Of a stretch of DNA of 64,000 bases, positions 39,739 to 47,094 are shown in pieces. The DNA comes from Allochromatium tepidum. Lineage in GTDB: Bacteria > Pseudomonadota > Gammaproteobacteria > Chromatiales > Chromatiaceae. A program made the position numbers and the translations under genes. A model generated the notes under the pieces. It saw nothing but the letters and a program-made list of their open reading frames with translations. It did no database searches and was not told the origin of the DNA. Position 1 is the first letter of the stretch, and each line of letters opens with the position of its first letter. The DNA lies in the NCBI RefSeq assembly GCF_018409545.1, contig NZ_AP024563.1, positions 540,501 through 604,500 on the forward strand, given 5' to 3'.

Positions 39739-40751
39739 GGTCGGGCGTAATCGTCCTGGTCTCGATCGAGGAAAGCGAGTGCAAGCCGGAGTTGCTCGCT
39801 CGCTGACTCGGTTGTGTTGATGGTGTCCCGGAAGCTCGCCGCGCCGGGCAGATGCCGGCAGTACCAGGCGATGTGCTTGCGCGCGATCCGCACCCCGGCG
39901 TAATCGCCATGGAAAGCATAGAGCGATTCGAGATGTTCTCTCAGGATGTCTTTGATCCAGTGGCGTGGCGCGTTCGGCGATTCAGACGGATGCGCAGGCT
40001 CGGAGGCCAGCCCAGCGGCGATGTCGCCGAAGATCCAGGGGCGTCCCTGGGCCGCGCGACCGATCATGATAGCATCCGCGCCCGTGTAGTCCAGAACGCG
40101 GCGGGCGTCTTGCGCCGAGGCGATGTCGCCGTTGGCGATGAGCGGGATGTCCACTGAGGCGCGGATGGCGCGGATGGTGTCGTACTCGGCCGGGGTGCCG
40201 TAGGTGCAGGCGCGCGTGCGTCCGTGCACGGTCAGGGCGGCGATGCCCGACTCGCGCGCGATCCGGGCGATGCGCACGGCGTTGCGTTCCTCGGGGGACC
40301 AGCCGGTGCGGATCTTGAGCGTCACCGGCGCCTCGACGGCGGCGACCACGGCCTCCAGGATGCGCGCCACGCGCGTCTCGTCGCGCAGCAGGGCCGAGCC
40401 GGCGGCGACCTTGCACACCTTCTTGGCCGGACAGCCCATGTTGATGTCGACGATGTGCGCGCCCAGCTCGACGTTGAGCCGTGCGGCCTCGGCCATTTCG
40501 GCGGGATCGGAGCCGACGATCTGCGCCGAGATCGGTCCCGGCTCGTCGCGATAGTCGAGCCGGTGCAGCGACTTGCGGCTGCCCCAGAGCGCGGTGTTGG
40601 CGGCGACCATTTCGGCCACGGCCAGTCCGGCGCCGAGTCGCCGGCACAGGGTGCGGAACGGGCGGTCGGTGATCCCGGCCATGGGGGCCAGGATCAGGTT
40701 GTTGGCGAGCCGATGGGGGCCGATCCGGAAGGGGCGGATCAAAGCGGGCAA
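39735..40751 (-). CDS. dusB: tRNA-dihydrouridine synthase B
   Basis: FMN enzyme reducing uridines of the tRNA D-loop. TIM barrel with LAPMAGITDRPFRTLCRRLG, the active-site Cys in DINMGCPAKKVCKVAAGSAL, TLKIRTGW and LIANGDI...DAIMIGRAAQGRPWIF, then a helical C-terminus. 338 residues, slightly longer than E. coli DusB (321). First gene of dusB-fis. Confidence 0.96.
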   Translation of the reverse strand: MPALIRPFRIGPHRLANNLILAPMAGITDRPFRTLCRRLGAGLAVAEMVAANTALWGSRKSLHRLDYRDEPGPISAQIVGSDPAEMAEAARLNVELGAHIVDINMGCPAKKVCKVAAGSALLRDETRVARILEAVVAAVEAPVTLKIRTGWSPEERNAVRIARIARESGIAALTVHGRTRACTYGTPAEYDTIRAIRASVDIPLIANGDIASAQDARRVLDYTGADAIMIGRAAQGRPWIFGDIAAGLASEPAHPSESPNAPRHWIKDILREHLESLYAFHGDYAGVRIARKHIAWYCRHLPGAASFRDTINTTESASEQLRLALAFLDRDQDDYARP

Positions 40752-40954
40752 GGATGTTTCTCTCTCGTGGACGTGGCCGCACGCATCGACGTATCAGAAT
40801 TTGAACAACGGCGGTTCTTTTCAAGGTTACACGGATTTAACCCGTTCTTCAGCCTCGGGTAAGGCGGCGTGTCCGATACTCTCTCCATCGGCGGAAGCAA
40901 CCGCCGCCGACAGATGCAACCTGTCAATCGTCCTGAGGAGTGTAGCGTCGTCAA

Positions 40955-41331
40955 CTACCCCGCCCTGAAGGGCGGAGCTTGTGAAAGCAAGCTGGGTTGA
41001 CCAGCCTCAGCCCGCCTGACCGGGACGGTCGAAAGGGGCTCCGTGTGCAACAGGTCGTCAAGACTCACCGGCGGATGCTTCCTCAGTCCGCCGCTCTGAA
41101 AGGTCGAGATCATGCAGGCGAAAGGTAAAGCGTCGAAGGTCTTGATCGCCGCGCCGGCGGGAGCCGGTTGCACACATTGGCGAGGGGAGCGACCACGCCG
41201 CGAGGCGTCGTCCGTCACCAGGCCCTTACGGGCAGAGCCGCACGGCCCGGCAGGTGGAAAGCCTGCATCTGTTTCCGGCGGCTGCACTGTCGCAGCCGCT
41301 ATCCCTCCCCGTCCCGAAGGACGGGGTTTCT
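40955..41331 (+). mobile_element. Putative IS200/IS605-type palindrome-ended remnant (possible non-autonomous element)
   Basis: A gene-free stretch upstream of yfdX is framed by two hairpins of the same build: CCGCCC-TGAA-GGGCGG (40960-40975) and CCCCGTCC-CGAA-GGACGGGG (41307-41326). Such end hairpins are typical of IS200/IS605 elements and of tnpB-associated guide RNAs. No transposase or TnpB frame lies between them, so it would be a tnpB-less derivative. Identification is by pattern only. The 200 bases between dusB and the first hairpin hold nothing I can name. Confidence 0.4.
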
Positions 41332-41344
41332 CGCGGAGGAACTT

Positions 41345-42180
41345 ATGAACCGTATCTATCCGATCACCGCCGTCACGATCCTCGCTTGTCATTCGTGGCC
41401 ATCGGTCGCAACCACGCCGCTGATCTCCGTCCGGCCGCCGCCAATACCGACACGACCATCACGCAGATCGTGACGGGCGGCCCGAGTCCCAAACAGGAGA
41501 TGGAACTCTCGAAGCTGGGCTTGATGGCCGTCGAGCATTCCCAGTTGGCACGACTGGCGATCAACGATGGCTATGTCGACAACGCCAAGAAGCTGCTGGC
41601 CGAAAGCCATAAATTGCTCGACCAGGCCGAGAAGCAAGACCGACCGATCACCGTGACGACCAAGGTCCGGGAAGGTCAGCAGGTGAAGCACGAACGTGAG
41701 CGCGAGAAGATGGATCTGATCCCGATCGCTTCGGAGTTGCAGGTCATCGAGGCATTCGACGCTCAGCCGACTCAAGGCGCGACGGACGAGCCGAAGTCCA
41801 CGGCGGCCGCTGATCAGCCCGTCGCGGCTCAGGCCAAGGCCACCGGAGATGAGATGGCCAAGCCTCAGTCCATGGTCGAACGCGCCAAGGTACGCGATGC
41901 GGCCATCGCTCAAGCCAAGGAGCATCTGCAACGTGGCGACCGACAGGCGGCGGCTCAGTCGCTGAAGCTCGCCGATCTGACGTTGATCGCGCATGAGATC
42001 AGTCTGCCATTGGCCGAGACCAGCGCCGAGGTCGATCAGGCGATCAAGCTGCTCGATGCGTGCAAGCCCTATGAGGCCAATCTCGAACTCAAGAAGGTGC
42101 GTGACGGTCTGGTAGTCACCACGGCCGTGGTTGGCGGACTCACTGATCCCGCCGTGCCAACCACCGACTCGGCCTCCTAA
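41345..42180 (+). pseudogene. YfdX-family periplasmic protein with a frameshift in the signal peptide
   Basis: YfdX proteins are periplasmic, of uncertain function, and linked in enterobacteria to acid or stress regulons. The body (from about 41460) shows the family pattern SKLGLMAVEHSQLARLAIND, AKKLLAESHKLLDQAEK and the C-terminal DLTLIAHEISLPLAETSAEV. From ATG 41345 (GGAGGA just upstream) a signal peptide begins MNRIYPITAVTILA, but the frame must change at GCTTGTC (about 41385) to continue LSFVAIGRNHAAD and reach the body. Adding one T there gives one 278-residue protein with an ideal signal peptide. As written, the protein cannot be exported intact. Confidence 0.72.
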
Positions 42181-42196
42181 CAGCCAGCCTCGAAGT

Positions 42197-42212
42197 CTTG
42201 AGCAGACTCAAG
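42197..42212. terminator. Hairpin after yfdX, beside the cassette insertion point
   Basis: CTTGAG-CAGA-CTCAAG, a perfect 6-bp stem 17 bases after the yfdX stop. It lies immediately next to the inferred integration point of the restriction-modification cassette (42217/42218). No clear T-run. Confidence 0.4.
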
Positions 42213-42279
42213 TGCAACGCCAAGCGTAACCGGCCGGGCTTGGAGCGGAGCGTAAAGCCCGGTCCGAGTTGACGCTTTT

Positions 42280-42811
42280 GTGTACGCCCGGCATGGGCAT
42301 GAACTGATGGGGTGAGAGTCCCCTGTAGGAGTACCTGTAGTGACCTTTGGGTCTGATGTAACTACTAGCCGACGGCCAGGGCAGCCCCGCGAGGGTCTGT
42401 CTGGAGGAAGCCCGAGCGCAAAGGTGCGAGCCGACGAACAGAAATCGCATAGAAGGCTCAGTCCCTGGGTGAGTCAGCACATGGTGACGAAACCCATCAG
42501 GTGCAGGGGATAGGGTAAATGCGGCGGTTTGGATGGGCTACTTCGGCATCTCGGATTATTACCGGCCAATCCCCGAGCTGGATCATTGGCGGCGGCGGCG
42601 TGTCCGCATGTGCTACTGGAAACAGTGGCGCGGGGTGCGCAATCGTATTCGCCACCTGCCGGCCCTGGGCACACGGGCACGGACCGCGATCTGGACGGGC
42701 ATGAGTTCCAAGAGCTATTGGCATCTGTCTCGCTTCTTGTGAACCGCCTAGTGCGGACCCGCATGCTAGGTGGTGTGGGGAGGGCGGGCTAAACACCCGC
42801 CCTTACCCGAT
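42280..42811 (+). mobile_element. Group II intron (attC-targeting type), internally deleted
   Basis: Starts GTGTACGCCCGGCATGGGC, a group II intron 5' end, followed by domain I sequence (GAACTGATGGGGTGAGAGTC, GACGAACAGAAATCGCATAG, GTAAATGCGG). It then jumps to the last ~70 codons of the intron-encoded maturase. Domain V is at 42743-42774 (CCGCCTAG/CTAGGTGG arms, TGCG/CGCA inner stem). Domain VI is GGGCGGG/CCCGCCC with an A-rich loop (42782-42802), and the intron ends near CCCGAT. Only 532 bases instead of about 2 kb. It lies inside an attC in the opposite orientation to the cassette genes, as known for IIC-attC introns. Confidence 0.8.
42533..42742 (+). pseudogene. C-terminal fragment of a group II intron reverse transcriptase/maturase
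   Basis: About 69 residues matching the GIIM maturase end: MGYFGISDYYRPIPELDHW, RRRVRMCYWKQWRGVRNRI, a Gly-Ala-rich helix and SSKSYWHLSRFL. The reverse transcriptase domains are missing through the internal deletion, so the intron cannot move by itself. It could only splice or move if helped by another maturase. Confidence 0.8.
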
Positions 42812-42812
42812 T

Positions 42813-42825
42813 GTTAGACGCCAAC
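42813..42825 (-). repeat. 13-bp inverted repeat, left copy (attC outer arm)
   Basis: GTTAGACGCCAAC here is the exact reverse complement of 44758-44770. The pair brackets the two restriction-modification genes. In the circular cassette the two copies would pair as the outer stem of attC. Confidence 0.85.
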
Positions 42826-42840
42826 TCTCGGTGCTGGAAG

Positions 42841-43557
42841 CTACGACGACTTGTCAAAGTGGTCCTCACGGTACTTGGAAAAGTAGTAGAGCACCGCCCT
42901 CTCGGCGATGTCGGCCATGACGTCGACCATCTCGCCGACTGACCATGGGTTCGGCCGAAAGTAGAAGCTGCCTCGGTTGAACTTGCCGCCTTCTTCGTTG
43001 TGCAGGTATGTCTTGTTCAACTCCCCGAACATCGCCATCGTGGACACGCGATCAAGAATCGAGGAGTCTGCTTCGAAGTCGCAGCCGTATCCGAAGCAAA
43101 CGAAAGGGAAGATGGCCTCGCGCATGAGCGCTGCGCGGAGGCCGATGAGATTCTTCCCGAGTCGCTCGATGGCGTTCCCTCTTGCCTGCTTGGGAAGCCC
43201 CTCCTCAGCACGGAGGTCGTTCGTCCCCTGATTCTTGACCTCCGCGATGAGCACCGGATACATCAACTTGTCCCCGGGCTTCCCTCGGATGTGGAGAATA
43301 CCCCCGTCTGGCCGGATGGAGCTGCTGTCGAAGTGATAGTGAAAAGTCGTGTCCGGATACGTGTGCCGAAGCTCAGCAACGATGTCCTTCAGGTACCACT
43401 GCTTCTCATGCGCCAAGGAGATCTTCGTCGCGAACTTCCCATTGAGACAAGCCTCGACTTGGCGCAGCGCTTTGATGATGTCCGATTCCTGCTTCTTCGA
43501 GGTAACGTTGATCACCGTGCCCGCACGTTGCTCTCGTAGCTGATGCTTTCGGGCCAT
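42841..43557 (-). CDS. EcoRI-like type II restriction endonuclease
   Basis: 238 residues with the PD-(D/E)xK core in EcoRI form: SSIRPDGGILHIRG (Asp84) and VLIAEVKNQG (Glu106, Lys108), against Asp91, Glu111 and Lys113 of EcoRI. GNAIER (127-132) is identical to the EcoRI segment whose Asn, Ala and Arg contact GAATTC. The spacing of these parts matches EcoRI, so recognition of GAATTC is the likely guess. It follows its methyltransferase by 6 bases, same strand, inside an integron-type cassette. Codon use is less GC-rich than in neighbours, pointing to transfer. It appears intact. Confidence 0.85.
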   Translation of the reverse strand: MARKHQLREQRAGTVINVTSKKQESDIIKALRQVEACLNGKFATKISLAHEKQWYLKDIVAELRHTYPDTTFHYHFDSSSIRPDGGILHIRGKPGDKLMYPVLIAEVKNQGTNDLRAEEGLPKQARGNAIERLGKNLIGLRAALMREAIFPFVCFGYGCDFEADSSILDRVSTMAMFGELNKTYLHNEEGGKFNRGSFYFRPNPWSVGEMVDVMADIAERAVLYYFSKYREDHFDKSS

Positions 43558-43563
43558 CGTTAC

Positions 43564-44757
43564 CTACCTCCGCTCGACCAGGAAGAGCTGCTCGGTCACG
43601 TGAATCGGCCTGTTGTTGAAGTTTCGACTACCACGGAAGGCATTGTACGGCACCTCGAAGGTGTCTACGGAGCCGAGTGTGTCGAGCATCGAGCGCATCT
43701 GCACGGGAGAGATGAAGCCTTCGTTGTTAAATGAGATCAAGAGAAAGCGTGCATCGAGTGACTTCAGTAGCTGGTGAAGCAACGGCAAGGAGCGTGCACG
43801 GACGTTATAGCCCGAGCGACGCCAGTCAGCAGGTATGCCGGATACGCGGCTCACGTGATGTGGGCGCTCATAGTGGACAAGGAGGTTGAGCATGAAGTAG
43901 TTCGAGCCGTACGGATGCTGGTTGTAGGGCGGGTCGATGTAGGCCAGGTCAAGGTCTCGCAGCTTTGGCGCGAGTGCATTGGCATCCTCTTGGTGGACCT
44001 GATACTCGCATTCGAAGTTGCTCAGGACAGGACTCTCAAGTTTGATCTCACCAAGGATGCGGAGCAGGGCATCAGAGCCGCTACCCCCGAATTGGCCAAC
44101 TCCGGAGTCCCTGTTCTTGTAGAATCCCTTGAAGACACCGGCAGTGTTCGCGTGGACAGACGCTTTGCTGAGCAGTGGGCCCAGTAGCAGATCCCGGAAC
44201 TCGGCGGGTGCGGTGTCGATGAGACGCCGGTAGTTATCGAGTCGCCGAGCGTTAGCCTTCGTGTAGAAGACCCGGTCTTCGCGAGTGATGCCGGCTTCGT
44301 CTCGCGGTGCGTAGAGGTCCTCAATGAAGCCCGGCGGCATTGGCTCAGTCGCGACCCGCGCGTTGAAGTCGGAGACGATCTCTGAGAGTAGGCCAAGATC
44401 TACGGTGCTTCGGTTACGCAGGTAACATCGGGCTGTGACCGCCGCGTAGTCCTCGAAATCGTTGCTGATTAGAAGGGAGGCATGTGCTTTCAGGAAGCGG
44501 GACACGACCCCGGACCCGCTGAACGCATCAAGGACTTGGAGGCGGTGCCTGCCGAGGCGACGTTTGACCTGCTCTACAGCGCGACCGATGTGGCCAAGAA
44601 GGGCGCGCTTGTTTCCGATGTATGTGAGTAGCTGCCGGGACAGGTAGTCGGAGTCCTCAGCCGGGAAATCGTCCGCCCAGAGTCCAAGTTGGTGCCCCTC
44701 CCGTACCGCAATGGGCTCCTGCTCACGCTCGATCACTTCGTCCTCCATGTTTCGCAT
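43564..44757 (-). CDS. D12-class (Dam-like) adenine-N6 DNA methyltransferase
   Basis: 397 residues, alpha-group order: TYIGNKRALLGHI (45-57, SAM-side motif), motif I LDAFSGSGVVSRFL (76-89) and the catalytic motif IV AYIDPPYNQHPYGSN (DPPY at 275-278). A large insert between them probably holds the target-recognition domain. It should protect the EcoRI-like site. The ATG is 13 bases after the cassette's GTTAGAC box, the usual spacing for a cassette gene, and a second ATG 9 bases on is preceded by no better signal. Pairing a D12 enzyme with an EcoRI-like nuclease differs from EcoRI itself, whose methyltransferase is of another class (established). Confidence 0.88.
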   Translation of the reverse strand: MRNMEDEVIEREQEPIAVREGHQLGLWADDFPAEDSDYLSRQLLTYIGNKRALLGHIGRAVEQVKRRLGRHRLQVLDAFSGSGVVSRFLKAHASLLISNDFEDYAAVTARCYLRNRSTVDLGLLSEIVSDFNARVATEPMPPGFIEDLYAPRDEAGITREDRVFYTKANARRLDNYRRLIDTAPAEFRDLLLGPLLSKASVHANTAGVFKGFYKNRDSGVGQFGGSGSDALLRILGEIKLESPVLSNFECEYQVHQEDANALAPKLRDLDLAYIDPPYNQHPYGSNYFMLNLLVHYERPHHVSRVSGIPADWRRSGYNVRARSLPLLHQLLKSLDARFLLISFNNEGFISPVQMRSMLDTLGSVDTFEVPYNAFRGSRNFNNRPIHVTEQLFLVERR

Positions 44758-44770
44758 GTTGGCGTCTAAC
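44758..44770 (-). repeat. 13-bp inverted repeat, right copy (cassette start, GTTAGAC box)
   Basis: On the minus strand this reads GTTAGACGCCAAC. The first seven bases are a canonical cassette boundary (GTTRRRY, cut between G and TT), immediately before the methyltransferase gene. No attC-type R'' box is found further right, so the flank is host DNA and not another cassette. Confidence 0.8.
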
Positions 44771-44843
44771 CAGTGATTGGATGGTTTCGGGCTAACTTAC
44801 CACACGAAACGCAACATGTAGCAACCAGCCGTGATCTGCGAAC

Positions 44844-45926
44844 TCACCGCGCAGCGGCGAGTATCGGTTCGATCAAATAGACCGACTTAAAACGCTCAGG
44901 ATGCGCCAAGACCTTGATCGTCTGATGCCGCTGTCGACGATTGTGCAGTGTGGCATAGAGGCTCGGGTCGGCAGGTACGGCGAGCCGTTTGCGTTCGACG
45001 AGACCCCGGAGACGATACTCGACCTTGCAGAACACCGCACCTCGCCCGCCGCGACGCAGCGACTCGATCGCCGCATCGACCAACACACCCTCAGTGAGCA
45101 ACACGCGGGCGAATCGCCGCCGCCACCAGACATAGACGCCAAACGAGGGCAGGAACACCAGCGTGATCGCCCCAGCGGGGAGAAGGATCGCATTGGGATC
45201 GATGGGTGTCGTTCGCATCCCCACCAGCCGATTCAGGGACGGATCGCGGGCCATGTACTCGACCGTGGCGAGATCACCGGGCCGAAGCTCAGTGTGGTCC
45301 GCGAAGCTCATGGATTGCAGATCGGTGGTGCCGGCGACCGCCTTGAACCGATAGCGCGTCTCGAAATAGCGGCCGTTGTTGCGATCGCGCTTCTCCTCGA
45401 CGGACGTGACCGTGGCCAGGGTCGTGTTCACCGGCCCCTGATCGATGATCCGATCGGCCTCGGCGGCACTGAGTACCATGTAGCTCAACAGCGCCAACAT
45501 GATCAGCATGAGCGGCAGCAGGAGCGCGATCGCCACGCGGGCCGCAGGCGGAAACAGACCGTTCCAGATCGGGGCCAGACAGACCGCCTCGAAAGGGCGC
45601 GGCGGCGGCCGCTCCAGATAGGCCGCCAGTCGCCCGCCGCTGTCGCTGAAGGATTCGGACAGGGCCGGAAAATCGATCTGCTCCGGATCGATGTATTCGA
45701 GCACCCGGCTGAGCTGGAATGCCGCCACACCCAGCGCGACGACGAGCAACACGACCAGGAGCGTCGCCGCCATCTCCACCGGACTCCCCCAGCCGCCGCC
45801 GAGCCTATCGCGCTCGGCCGCCAGCAGAGCCAGCCAGACAACGGCCGGCATCAAGGCCGCCACGGCCAGAATCAATCCGAGGATGTAGCGTTGTTTGTCG
45901 CCGGGCTTGGGCGCCTGTTCAGCCAT
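44844..45926 (-). CDS. DUF3592-like membrane protein
   Basis: About 360 residues. Two membrane helices lie near the N-terminus (YILGLILAVAALMPAVVWLA and MAATLLVVLLVVALGVAAF), a third near 130-155 and a fourth near 245-265 (PAGAITLVFLPSFGVYVWW). Between helices 3 and 4 is a beta-rich domain with ATVTSVEEKRD and PGDLATVEYMARDPSLNRLV, the pattern of DUF3592 proteins. Function unknown. Its 3' side faces the cassette; prmA follows upstream on the same strand. Confidence 0.75.
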   Translation of the reverse strand: MAEQAPKPGDKQRYILGLILAVAALMPAVVWLALLAAERDRLGGGWGSPVEMAATLLVVLLVVALGVAAFQLSRVLEYIDPEQIDFPALSESFSDSGGRLAAYLERPPPRPFEAVCLAPIWNGLFPPAARVAIALLLPLMLIMLALLSYMVLSAAEADRIIDQGPVNTTLATVTSVEEKRDRNNGRYFETRYRFKAVAGTTDLQSMSFADHTELRPGDLATVEYMARDPSLNRLVGMRTTPIDPNAILLPAGAITLVFLPSFGVYVWWRRRFARVLLTEGVLVDAAIESLRRGGRGAVFCKVEYRLRGLVERKRLAVPADPSLYATLHNRRQRHQTIKVLAHPERFKSVYLIEPILAAAR

Positions 45927-45973
45927 CGCCGTCTCTCCTTGGAGTGCGCCTCAACCTGGGGCCGGATTCGCGA

Positions 45974-46849
45974 TCATCGGCGTCCCGAGATCAAGGCCCA
46001 ATCGTCGCGGATACGCGGCGCCGCCAGCCTGACGCGCTCGACATAGGCGGCACTGACCGACTCGACCTGCTCGGTGAGCACGCCCGAGAGCACCAGATCG
46101 CCGCCCGGAACCAGCATCGCACTCAGACGCGGCGCCAGCGCGATCAGCGGGCCGGCGAGGATGTTGGCCAGCACGATATCGACGCTCGGATCGGTGAACG
46201 ACTCGGGCGCGAAGATCTCCAGCCGATCCAGTACGCCATTGGCCTGCGCATTGTCGTGCGTGGCCGTGAGCGCCTGCGGATCGTGATCGACCGCGATGGC
46301 GCGCGCGGCGCCGAGCTTGAGCGCGGCGATGGCCAGAATCCCCGAGCCGCAGCCGAAGTCGAGCACGGTCTTGCCGGCCGGATCCGCGCCGTCGAGCCAT
46401 TCCAGACAGAGCGCCGTGGTCGCATGATGCCCGGTGCCGAAGGCCAGCCCCGGATCGAGCGCCACGACCACGCCCTCGGGGTCGCCGGGCGGCTGGCCGT
46501 GCGGACAGACCCACAGCCGCCGCCCGAAGCGGGTCGGCTTGAACGTATCGAGCCAGACGCGCTCCCAGACCTGATCCTCGATGCGATGGAGGCGCGGGCG
46601 CTCGCCGAGACGCGCGGTCAGATCCAGCGCCAGTCGCTCGACCAGGGCCGCGCTCTCCGGATCGCTCTCGAACAGCGCCGTGAGCGTCACCACCGACCAC
46701 AGCGGTGTCTCGCCGGGACCGGGTTCGAGCTGCGGCTCGTCGCCCGCGTCGCCGAGCGTGACCGAGAGTGCTCCGGCCAGTTCCAGATAGTGTTCAAGGG
46801 CGTCCGCCTGATCGCGCGGAACATCGAAGGCAAGTTGTAGCCAGGGCAT
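45974..46849 (-). CDS. prmA: Ribosomal protein L11 methyltransferase
   Basis: Trimethylates ribosomal protein L11 with S-adenosylmethionine. An N-terminal substrate-binding domain (from MPWLQLAFDVPRDQADALEH) precedes a Rossmann methyltransferase: DPGLAFGTGHHATTALCL, motif I VLDFGCGSGILAIAALKLGA, AVDHDPQAL and the NPPY-like VLANILAGPL. About 291 residues, normal. ATG 46849 is set by the conserved N-terminus; the longer upstream frame is rich in Pro and Cys and not family-like. Confidence 0.95.
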   Translation of the reverse strand: MPWLQLAFDVPRDQADALEHYLELAGALSVTLGDAGDEPQLEPGPGETPLWSVVTLTALFESDPESAALVERLALDLTARLGERPRLHRIEDQVWERVWLDTFKPTRFGRRLWVCPHGQPPGDPEGVVVALDPGLAFGTGHHATTALCLEWLDGADPAGKTVLDFGCGSGILAIAALKLGAARAIAVDHDPQALTATHDNAQANGVLDRLEIFAPESFTDPSVDIVLANILAGPLIALAPRLSAMLVPGGDLVLSGVLTEQVESVSAAYVERVRLAAPRIRDDWALISGRR

Positions 46850-47094
46850 GAGTCGAACCGGGGTTGGGGGCGGCGGTGAAGGGGCGCAATTGTAGCCTGT
46901 TCGGCCATCGGTGTTCAGTGCCGCGTCGATCGCCCGGCCGATGCCATGCCATCGACAGGCATCGCAACCGTCAACGAAACACCGCGAAGACTTCGGTATA
47001 TTAACAAGTTGCGATCGACCAAGGCGCTCGGGATAATGCGCGCATTTTTGCCGCCCAGGGGGTGGCGAACCACAACAGGGGCGAATCGTTGAGC

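Larger units (their letters stand above)
42212..42825 (-). other. attC recombination site of an integron cassette, split by a group II intron
   Basis: Read on the minus strand: R'' box GTCTAAC (42819-42813) after GTTGGC; then, past the intron, AAAAGCGTCAAC, CCGGGCTT, a loop, AAGCCCGG, GGTTACGCTT and GCGTTGCAC (last box at 42218-42212). The arms AAGCGTCAAC/GTTACGCTT pair with a single extra C, as the extrahelical base of folded attC sites. Without the intron the site is about 82 bases, in the attC range. The last box, GTTGCAC, does not match R'' but the box at the other cassette end, GTTAGAC, does. This is expected if the cassette integrated into non-attC host DNA. Confidence 0.72.

Noticed and set aside
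42813-44770. Reading the 13-bp inverted repeats as ends of an insertion sequence
   Set aside because: No transposase between them; one copy extends into an attC-like palindrome and both contain the cassette box GTTAGAC, so an integron cassette explains them better.
44771-44843. Upstream attC or attI next to the cassette start
   Set aside because: No R''-type box pairs with GTTAGAC here; only a weak GTTTCG/CGAAAC palindrome. Treated as host sequence.
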